This document shows positions 62,138-64,000 of a stretch of DNA of 64,000 nt, one piece after another. Position 1 is the first letter of the stretch, and each line of letters begins with the position of its first letter. The notes under the pieces are model-generated. The model worked only from the letters and a program-made list of their open reading frames with translations, was not told the origin of the DNA and searched no databases. A program made the translations under genes and the position numbers. The stretch is from QQVM01 sp035341855 (lineage in GTDB: Bacteria > Bacteroidota > Bacteroidia > AKYH767-A > 2013-40CM-41-45). The DNA lies in assembly GCA_035341855.1 (NCBI GenBank), contig DAOQWA010000001.1:62001-126000 (forward strand), read 5' to 3'.

Positions 62138-64000
62138 ATGAATATGAAAACGATCAACTTTTTCCTCATTTGCCTTTCACTAATTCTATGTGCGTTTCTT
62201 CCTTCACCTTTATTAGCACAATTGGATATTCAAAAACTTAATTCCGATTCCATCAATCAATTAAAACTGGACGGAAAGATGACCGGGCAAGAGTCCTTTA
62301 CAAATTCTAAGGCCGGAGCAATTGCCAACCTTTCAAGGATCCCCTCAGTACAAAATCCGGAAAGCGTTTCTTCCGCTTTAAATTGTAATTGCTGGGTTCC
62401 ACAAGATGCTACATGGCAAGTTGCCGCATTTGATGGTTCAGGAGCAAGTGGCGGACCGGGTGTTCCACCGGATTATAGAAATGACGATTGGTCAACCGTC
62501 CCACTTAACCTTCCATTTAATTTTTGTTTTTATGGTACGAACGTAGATAGTGTATACATTAATAATAATGGTAACGTTTCTATAGGTGGAGCCTATTCTA
62601 CATTCACCGCATCAGGATTTCCGAACAATCAATTCGTGATGATCGCTCCATTCTGGGGAGATGTTGATACAAGAGGACCTTTGAGTGGTATTGTTCGTTA
62701 TACCATTAAGCCTACATACATGATCGTTCAATGGGAAAACGTAGGTTATTTCAGTCAGCAGGATGATAAATTAAATTCTTTTCAGCTTATCATTACTGAT
62801 GGATTAGACCCTATCCTACCGGCAGGGCAGAACACATCATTTTGCTATAAGGACATGCAATGGACGACCGGGTCTGCGTCAGGAGGGGTTAATGGTTTCG
62901 GTGGAACACCTGCTACAGTTGGTGTAAACAGAGGAAATGGGATTGATTATATACAGGTTGGCCTTTTTGACACGTCCGGTGCAGCTTATGATGGACCCTA
63001 TGGGAATTCTGATGGCATTGACGCACTGGATAACCAATCATTTTATTTTAACTCATGTGTGAGCAGTTCAAACATAGCCCCATTGGTCACAGCCATTCAG
63101 GTGTGTGACACATTAAAATTCTGTTGCTATGATACTTTGATCGTGCATGCTGAATATCTTTCACCTGAGCTAGGACAGACAACAACTCCCGGAGTAAATC
63201 CGAATGGGATGTCGGGTGTCTCTGTTTTGAATAGTACCATTGGCAATACTGCTTCAATTGATGTACAGATAATCGGATCTCCTTCAAATATCGGATTTCA
63301 TACAATTTATATCACCGGAACCGATGACGGTGCTCCACCGCTCACCAATTCAACACCGGTGATTGTACAAGTTCAACCCGTACCACTAACCAGTTTCACG
63401 TTTACTCCCCCAATGCCTGTGAATCCCGGAACAACTGTGAACTTTACCAACACAACTGTTGGAGCTTTTTCATATGTGTGGGATTTCGGTGATGGCTCCC
63501 CTACTTCATCATTACGTGATCCTTCACATACTTATTCAACCGGTGGAAATTACGTTGTCACGCTGACAGCAACAGGTCCGAATGGTTGCTCTTCAACTTT
63601 CAGCACTCCAATAATAGTTGTTGCATGTGCAACGGCCAGTTTTACAATTGATGATACTCTATGCATTAACGAACCTACAGTGGTGACATTTACGGGTGCC
63701 GCCAGCGCAGGTGCTGTTTTTAATTGGAACTTCGGAAGTGCTACAGTAATTTCAGGAAGTGGACGCGGCCCTTATTCTATCATGTGGGGAAATTCAGGAA
63801 ATAAGACTGTAAGCTTAACTGTGAATGATAATCCTTGTGCGGCGATTAGCGATTCCGAAGCAGTCTTCATTGTACCAACACCGCTTGCATCTTTTACAAG
63901 CAGTACTTCACTATGTGTGGGGGACCAGGGTAGTGTGGCATTTAATGGAACTGCTCAAAACAATGCAACACTTACCTGGAATTTAGGAAGTGGAACAATT
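62138..64000 (+). CDS. Nidogen-like/PKD surface protein, C-terminus cut by window edge
   Basis: The frame runs from ATG 62138 (a second in-frame ATG is at 62144) to the last base without a stop, 621 codons. A signal peptide (FFLICLSLILCAFLP, cleaved near LLAQ) precedes a propeptide-like stretch. About residues 85-310 resemble a NIDO domain (LPFNFCFYGTNVDSVYINNN, NGNVSIGG, FWGDVDTRGPLSGIVRY, YMIVQWENVGYF). Then come a cadherin-like unit and from about residue 420 PKD units (TVGAFSYVWDFGDGSPTS, DPSHTYSTGGNYVVTLTA). It is exported and likely a further T9SS cargo, but the C-terminus lies outside the window, so the sorting signal cannot be checked. Confidence 0.88.
   Translation, partial: MNMKTINFFLICLSLILCAFLPSPLLAQLDIQKLNSDSINQLKLDGKMTGQESFTNSKAGAIANLSRIPSVQNPESVSSALNCNCWVPQDATWQVAAFDGSGASGGPGVPPDYRNDDWSTVPLNLPFNFCFYGTNVDSVYINNNGNVSIGGAYSTFTASGFPNNQFVMIAPFWGDVDTRGPLSGIVRYTIKPTYMIVQWENVGYFSQQDDKLNSFQLIITDGLDPILPAGQNTSFCYKDMQWTTGSASGGVNGFGGTPATVGVNRGNGIDYIQVGLFDTSGAAYDGPYGNSDGIDALDNQSFYFNSCVSSSNIAPLVTAIQVCDTLKFCCYDTLIVHAEYLSPELGQTTTPGVNPNGMSGVSVLNSTIGNTASIDVQIIGSPSNIGFHTIYITGTDDGAPPLTNSTPVIVQVQPVPLTSFTFTPPMPVNPGTTVNFTNTTVGAFSYVWDFGDGSPTSSLRDPSHTYSTGGNYVVTLTATGPNGCSSTFSTPIIVVACATASFTIDDTLCINEPTVVTFTGAASAGAVFNWNFGSATVISGSGRGPYSIMWGNSGNKTVSLTVNDNPCAAISDSEAVFIVPTPLASFTSSTSLCVGDQGSVAFNGTAQNNATLTWNLGSGTI

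Noticed and set aside
1..64000. tRNA, rRNA, CRISPR, insertion sequence, integrase or phage genes
   Set aside because: I looked for cloverleaf-like segments, short regular repeats with spacers, transposase motifs and terminal inverted repeats in the intergenic regions and among the frames, and saw none.

Overview
The window is an AT-rich stretch of a Bacteroidota chromosome, most likely from an uncultured, free-living member of the phylum (inference). The evidence is a set of secreted proteins ending in type A or type B type-IX-secretion sorting domains, giant Ig-like/PKD-like surface proteins, a Reg_prop/Y_Y_Y sensor kinase, 7TMR-DISM and SBBP architectures, sparse Shine-Dalgarno sequences, and one upstream element matching the Bacteroidota -7 consensus TAnnTTTG. 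I see no rRNA, tRNA, CRISPR array, insertion sequence, integrase or phage gene.

Layout. 1-2652 (-) is the N-terminal 884 codons of a surface protein that runs off the left edge. 3214-5689 (+) holds four small genes: a DUF218 protein, a TMEM175-like channel, a GNAT acetyltransferase and a lipoprotein. 5690-6156 has no protein gene but ends in a strong forward terminator, possibly that of a small RNA. 6157-8192 (-) encodes a WD40 protein and a radical SAM/SPASM enzyme. 8522-13540 (+) is a 1672-residue type B T9SS cargo. 13546-18949 (-) runs from an RND/MMPL exporter through RmlA and an NDP-sugar epimerase to a polyprenyl diphosphate synthase, an envelope-type set. 19282-29309 is mainly signalling: a soluble cNMP-binding histidine kinase, a SWIB protein with a histone-H1-like tail (-), a secreted MORN protein, a Reg_prop sensor kinase, a lone receiver, a receiver-kinase-receiver hybrid, an HPt protein and a receiver with a C-terminal membrane helix, closed by a clear terminator at 29336-29372.

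29421-33191 (+) carries a methionine/glutamine-type aminotransferase, its likely omega-amidase partner, and a secreted arginine deiminase with the same architecture and active-site pattern as the Porphyromonas gingivalis peptidylarginine deiminase. 33201-37806 (-) holds hemerythrin, serine hydrolase, Ig-like lipoprotein, free methionine sulfoxide reductase and ComF genes. 37838-51894 (-) holds a 1787-residue protein with a very regular 75-residue repeat array, a methyltransferase, two more T9SS cargo proteins, and an RnfD-like membrane domain fused to DUF2330. 52277-59081 (+) holds a secreted CotH/lamin-tail protein and a 7TMR-DISM/SpoIIE phosphatase. 59177-61198 (-) is another T9SS cargo, 61555-61788 (+) a single-repeat DUF1456 protein, and 62138-64000 (+) the start of a nidogen-like/PKD surface protein cut by the right edge.

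Themes: surface display and secretion (seven proteins with recognisable T9SS signals plus two edge-truncated candidates, but no T9SS machinery in the window), and multi-step phosphorelay signalling. The observations I rate highest are the PPAD-like deiminase, the RnfD-DUF2330 fusion, the membrane-anchored receiver, the H1-tailed SWIB protein and the 75-residue repeat array with its three-unit higher-order pattern.
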